Source: Rudanella paleaurantiibacter (lineage in GTDB: Bacteria; Bacteroidota; Bacteroidia; Cytophagales; Spirosomataceae). Taken from it: 64,000 nucleotides of DNA. Location of the stretch: assembly GCF_009184635.1 (NCBI RefSeq), contig NZ_WELI01000001.1:806001-870000 (forward strand). Reading direction: 5' to 3'. Position numbers and translations under genes: made by a program. Below, piece by piece: positions 60,581-64,000 of this stretch. The notes beneath the pieces are model-generated. The model saw only the letters and a program-made list of their open reading frames with translations. It ran no database searches and had not been told where the DNA came from. Each line of letters opens with the position of its first letter. Position 1 is the first letter of the stretch.

Positions 60581-60654
60581 AAACCTGCAAGGTCTGTGAG
60601 ACCTACAGGTTTCCACTCTTTTCAACCCTGCAAGGTCTCACAGACCTTACAGGG
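60581..60654. repeat. Pair of palindromic units CCTGCAAGGTCT, opposite orientations
   Basis: Unit 1 (60581-60612) is AAACCTGCAAGGTCT plus GTG plus AGACCTACAGGTTT; unit 2 (60626-60654) is CCCTGCAAGGTCT plus CAC plus AGACCTTACAGGG. Each is a near-perfect palindrome, and unit 2 reads as the reverse complement of unit 1. Such elements are common between Cytophagales genes (from memory). Confidence 0.85.
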
Positions 60655-60735
60655 GTCGCTCCTGACCAAAGTCAGCAACGCGACTAACCCACCTCAGAGG
60701 CCGTGTAGCCAAATAGGGGCAGTTTTGCGTTCACT

Positions 60736-62112
60736 ATGACGCCCGTCTCTCTCATTCAGAAATACAACGTAGCTGGTCCTCGCTACACGAGTTATCCGGC
60801 AGTGCCCCACTGGAATACCGACGCTTTTACCCGCGATGCCTTTGGGCAACGGTTGCTTACAGCGTTTGCCCAAACCAACGCATCGGCTGGTATCAGTTTG
60901 TATATTCACCTGCCTTACTGCGAAAGCCTGTGTACGTTTTGCGGGTGTCATAAGCGCATTACTAAAAACCACGGCGTAGAGCAACCGTACATCAACGCCG
61001 TGTTGGCCGAGTGGAATCTGTATTGTGATTCGCTTGCTCAAACCGGTCAACGGCCCCGTATTGCCGAACTACACCTGGGGGGAGGCACGCCGAGCTTTTT
61101 TGCCTCTTCTGAGCTGAACCGCCTGATGGAGGGGTTGTTCCGCCGGGCCGACTCTACCGAATCGCCTGATTATGGGTGGGAGGGTCACCCCAACAATACC
61201 ACTGCTGAGCACCTGCAAACGCTCTACAACTGGGGCTTTCGGCGGGTGAGCTTCGGTGTCCAGGATTACGACCCAGTGGTACAGCGGGCCATTCACCGCC
61301 ATCAGCCTTTTGCACACGTAGAACAGGTCACGCGTTGGGCTCGCGAGATTGGTTACACGTCTATTAGTCACGATCTGGTGTTTGGCTTGCCGTTTCAGCA
61401 GCTCAGCTCAATAGAGAACACCATCCGCCAAACCCTCTCGTTACAGCCCGACCGGCTTTCGTTTTACTCGTATGCGCACGTGCCCTGGGTAAAAGGCACC
61501 GGGCAGCGTGGGTTTCGCGACGAAGACCTGCCCTCGGCCGATCAGAAGCGTAAACTCTACGAAACAGGCCGCGATCTGCTGGAGGCCGCGGGCTACTCCG
61601 AAATTGGTATTGACCACTTTGCCAAGCCACACGATGGTCTGTTCCGGGCTATGGACAATGGTACCCTGCACCGTAACTTTATGGGCTACACCACCCAGCA
61701 AACCCGGGTGCTGCTGGGTTTGGGGGCTTCGGCCATAAGCGACGTAGGCATGGCGTTCGGGCAGAACGAGAAAAACGTAGATGCGTACCTGGGGCTGATC
61801 GCTGCGGGTGAGTTACCCGTGGTAAAAGGGCATGTATTATCGCGGCAGGACGGGCGCGTTCGAGAACACATTCTGAATCTGATGTGTCGGTTTCAAACAA
61901 GCTGGGCCGCCGATGAATGGACCCTGGAAGAATGGGAAGCGATGCGGCCCCGGCTGGAACAAATGGCCGAGGATGGGCTCATCGAGTTTACCGAAACGTC
62001 GGTTCGGATTGCAGAGGAAGGACGCCCGTTTATTCGGAATGTATGTATGGTATTGGACCGGTATTTGCCAACAACACCTACGTCAGTCCGGGTCTTTTCA
62101 TCGACCGTATAA
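60736..62112 (+). CDS. hemN: Oxygen-independent coproporphyrinogen III oxidase
   Basis: A 458-residue radical SAM enzyme that decarboxylates coproporphyrinogen III to protoporphyrinogen IX without oxygen, late in heme biosynthesis. The cluster cysteines are C62, C66 and C69 in YCESLCTFCGCHKRIT. YNVAGPRYTSYPAVPHW at the start and the LHLGGGTPSF motif are HemN hallmarks. Length (E. coli HemN is 457) agrees with the true enzyme rather than with a HemW-like protein. It follows the truncated hemoglobin gene. Confidence 0.96.
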   Translation: MTPVSLIQKYNVAGPRYTSYPAVPHWNTDAFTRDAFGQRLLTAFAQTNASAGISLYIHLPYCESLCTFCGCHKRITKNHGVEQPYINAVLAEWNLYCDSLAQTGQRPRIAELHLGGGTPSFFASSELNRLMEGLFRRADSTESPDYGWEGHPNNTTAEHLQTLYNWGFRRVSFGVQDYDPVVQRAIHRHQPFAHVEQVTRWAREIGYTSISHDLVFGLPFQQLSSIENTIRQTLSLQPDRLSFYSYAHVPWVKGTGQRGFRDEDLPSADQKRKLYETGRDLLEAAGYSEIGIDHFAKPHDGLFRAMDNGTLHRNFMGYTTQQTRVLLGLGASAISDVGMAFGQNEKNVDAYLGLIAAGELPVVKGHVLSRQDGRVREHILNLMCRFQTSWAADEWTLEEWEAMRPRLEQMAEDGLIEFTETSVRIAEEGRPFIRNVCMVLDRYLPTTPTSVRVFSSTV

Positions 62113-62126
62113 AAACCATCGGCTTA

Positions 62127-62513
62127 CTAAGCGTTGGGCTGTACCAAAACCGGCTCTCGGTAGGGAGCTTCAATGTAGTCTTCTTCCACATAAGGGTAAT
62201 CGCTCGTTACAACCAAAATAGCGTCGGGCGTGAAGTCATACATCATTCGCCAGTCGGAGGGCGAGAGGAGCAGGTACTTGGTTGAATCGTCGAGGGTAAA
62301 ATACTGATCATGGCTCGGCGTCTGGACATATACCCGGACCGAGCCACGCACACAATTCATCAGCATCATACTGTGCCGATGCCGATGTTGGCCACGTTGT
62401 TTATCCGGTTGAGAGCCATAAATAAAAAAGCAGCGTTTAGGGGGTGCGTTCAGTAAGGAAATAGGTTCTTCATCAGTCAAAGAGTGTATCAACTGGGCCA
62501 TAAAGTGGGACAC
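62127..62513 (-). CDS. FdtA/WxcM-like cupin protein
   Basis: A 128-residue single-domain cupin like the sugar 3,4-ketoisomerases FdtA/QdtA or WxcM-like proteins. RGQHRHRHSMMLMNCVRGS is the metal/substrate motif, and LLLSPSDWRMMYDF fits the end of the fold. FdtA-type enzymes isomerise dTDP-4-keto-6-deoxyglucose for surface glycans, but no partner dTDP-sugar gene is visible here. An ATG four codons in (MAQLIHSL, 62501) may be the true start. The gene converges with hemN, 14 bp between stops. Confidence 0.82.
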   Translation of the reverse strand: MSHFMAQLIHSLTDEEPISLLNAPPKRCFFIYGSQPDKQRGQHRHRHSMMLMNCVRGSVRVYVQTPSHDQYFTLDDSTKYLLLSPSDWRMMYDFTPDAILVVTSDYPYVEEDYIEAPYREPVLVQPNA

Positions 62514-62890
62514 ACATCCTGCTGTCGGTTTGTCTAGAGCAGGCGGAGATTAATTATAAAAAAGTAAGTCGCAAGTTTTACGATAAGTCAAGCGATGGCA
62601 AGATATTACTCTTTTCGTCATCCTACAACCTCAAAGAAGGTAGCTCTATCACTTGAGGGCTAATAGGGTACTCAAGCTAAGGAGTAATTGTTGCCGTTTT
62701 GACTGATCAAACGGCTGATTAACAGAGACAGCCGGGGTGGTGTGGGGTACGGTTCAGTGTACGTATTTAAATTTGTAACTGGCTATTGCCCTAACCAAAC
62801 GGTAAATAAATCAGTTCGGCAATACGGACCTTTTACGAACGGGGCGGTTACCACTCCTGTTTACGGCAGAAAAGCCGTATTTTTGTCGGC
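62514..62890. other. Gene-free interval before cysteine desulfurase
   Basis: About 377 bp without a supported gene, AT-richer than average. A hairpin GCCGTTTTGA/TCAAACGGC lies at 62693-62715. A TAnnTTTG-like TATTTTTG is at 62878-62885, only 5 bp before the ATG, so it would give a leaderless mRNA; I regard it as doubtful. It must contain the promoters of the divergent genes on both sides. Confidence 0.6.
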
Positions 62891-64000
62891 ATGATCCCGT
62901 CAACAAGCGATTCTGTTTATTTAGATAATGCCGCCACCACCCGGCTCGACCCTGAAGTGCTGGAGGCTATGCTGCCCTTGATGACCGAGCAATTCGGGAA
63001 CCCCTCATCTATCCACAGTCATGGTCGTAGGGTGCGTTCGGCTATTGAAAAGGCCCGCAAAACGGTAGCCTCGTTGCTTAATACTTCCCCGGCGGAGATT
63101 TTCTTCACCTCGGGTGGTACTGAGGCCGATAATACGGCTATCATGGGGAGCATTGAAACCTACGGCATTACCCATGCTATCACATCACCCTTAGAACATC
63201 ACGCGGTACTGCATACCCTGGAGCACGCAGCCAAGGAGGGCCTGATTACCCTTGATCTGGTACAAGTAGGCCCTGATGGTACGCTGGATCTGAACCACCT
63301 CGAAGCGTTGTTGAAAAAGGGTCGTGATGAGTACGCAAATGGCTCGCTGGTATCGCTCATGCACGGCAATAACGAAATTGCCAATCTGTTACCGCTTGAG
63401 CAGGTAGGGGCCATGTGCCGGGAATACGGGGCGGTATTTCATTCTGATACGGTGCAAACTATGGGCCACTATCGGCACGATCTGCAAACGCTACCCGTCG
63501 ACTTTATCGTGGGGGCAGCTCACAAGTTTCACGGGCCTAAGGGGGTAGGATTTTTGTATGCCAACGGCGACACCCGTGCCAGTCGGGGCCCTATTCATCC
63601 CTTCATTCACGGGGGATCTCAGGAACGAAATCAGCGGGGTGGCACCGAAAACGTGTATGGAATTATCGGGTTAGCGAAGGCGCTCGAAATTGCCTACCGC
63701 GATATGGATGTCCATCGTCAGCATATACAGGGGCTGAAAAAGCGAATGATTGAACGTCTGCGCGAGCGTTTCGATGATGTGCGGTTCAACGGGGCTTCGG
63801 CCGACTGTGACAATAGCCTGTACACAGTGCTCAACGTGAGCCTGCCGCAGTCCGACATGAGCGATATGCTCTTGTTCAACCTGGATATTGCCAAAATATC
63901 AGCTTCGGGGGGCTCGGCCTGTTCGAGTGGTTCCAATATTGGCTCACACGTACTGGCGGCTCTGCCCGGCCTTGACCCTAACCGGGGTTATGTGCGGTTT
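62891..64000 (+). CDS. Cysteine desulfurase (NifS/IscS-like), 3' truncated by window edge
   Basis: The frame is open from ATG 62891 to the window end (370 codons without a stop). It encodes a class V aminotransferase-fold PLP enzyme that takes sulfur from cysteine for iron-sulfur clusters and tRNA modification. VYLDNAATTRLDPEVLEAML opens it; K212 in AAHKFHGPKG binds PLP; C344 in GGSACSSGS is the persulfide cysteine. The short SACSSGS loop and length fit the NifS/IscS class rather than SufS. Which one (iscS or nifS) cannot be decided, so no symbol is given. Confidence 0.95.
   Translation, partial: MIPSTSDSVYLDNAATTRLDPEVLEAMLPLMTEQFGNPSSIHSHGRRVRSAIEKARKTVASLLNTSPAEIFFTSGGTEADNTAIMGSIETYGITHAITSPLEHHAVLHTLEHAAKEGLITLDLVQVGPDGTLDLNHLEALLKKGRDEYANGSLVSLMHGNNEIANLLPLEQVGAMCREYGAVFHSDTVQTMGHYRHDLQTLPVDFIVGAAHKFHGPKGVGFLYANGDTRASRGPIHPFIHGGSQERNQRGGTENVYGIIGLAKALEIAYRDMDVHRQHIQGLKKRMIERLRERFDDVRFNGASADCDNSLYTVLNVSLPQSDMSDMLLFNLDIAKISASGGSACSSGSNIGSHVLAALPGLDPNRGYVRF

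Noticed and set aside
1-64000. CRISPR arrays, insertion sequences, rRNA, tRNA, phage genes
   Set aside because: No direct-repeat/spacer series, transposase motif, cloverleaf or phage structural gene was recognised on reading; the repeats seen are short palindromes.

Overview
The window comes from the chromosome of a GC-rich member of the Bacteroidota, most likely a Spirosoma-like member of the Cytophagales. This is inferred from two SusC/SusD outer-membrane pairs, a hybrid two-component regulator, DUF1080, PVC-type heme dehydrogenases, Gfo/Idh/MocA enzymes, TAnnTTTG promoter-like motifs, the lack of clear Shine-Dalgarno sites and many short palindromic intergenic elements. No rRNA, tRNA, insertion sequence, CRISPR array or phage gene was seen.

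Positions 1-16594 (+ strand) hold exported carbohydrate enzymes. Two paralogous GH27 alpha-galactosidases flank a PVC-type heme-c dehydrogenase. They are followed by a small AT-rich gene, an unknown secreted protein, GH78, GH31, a Tat-exported Gfo/Idh/MocA oxidoreductase, an MFS transporter and an arylsulfatase. Positions 16617-21742 hold DinB, a rhodanese and a large hybrid sensor/AraC regulator (HTCS). Divergent from the HTCS are a heme-c sugar dehydrogenase and a DUF1080 protein, which end at a strong terminator. Positions 25806-39713 (+) form a polysaccharide utilisation locus for a rhamnose- and uronate-containing glycan such as rhamnogalacturonan: SusC, SusD, GH105, DUF2264, GH78, KduI, DUF4861, KduD and a beta-propeller protein. 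GH105, GH78 and DUF4861/DUF2264 enzymes would release unsaturated uronate, which KduI and KduD carry towards 2-keto-3-deoxygluconate.

Positions 39879-58761 (- strand) form a 13-gene cluster: SusC, SusD, a heme-c dehydrogenase, DUF1080, DUF4432, a phosphomannose-isomerase-like cupin, two TIM-barrel isomerases, a Gfo/Idh/MocA oxidoreductase, a complete sugar ABC importer and a ThuA protein. It therefore carries outer-membrane uptake, periplasmic chemistry, inner-membrane import and cytoplasmic conversion together. The pairing of a heme-c dehydrogenase with DUF1080 occurs twice in the window. DUF1080 proteins are known to act on 3-keto-glycosides, so the best candidate for a little-described system is an oxidative, 3-keto-type glycoside degradation route. 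That is inference.

Positions 58994-64000 are mostly housekeeping: a small secreted protein, a group III truncated hemoglobin, HemN, a FdtA-like cupin and a cysteine desulfurase cut by the window edge.
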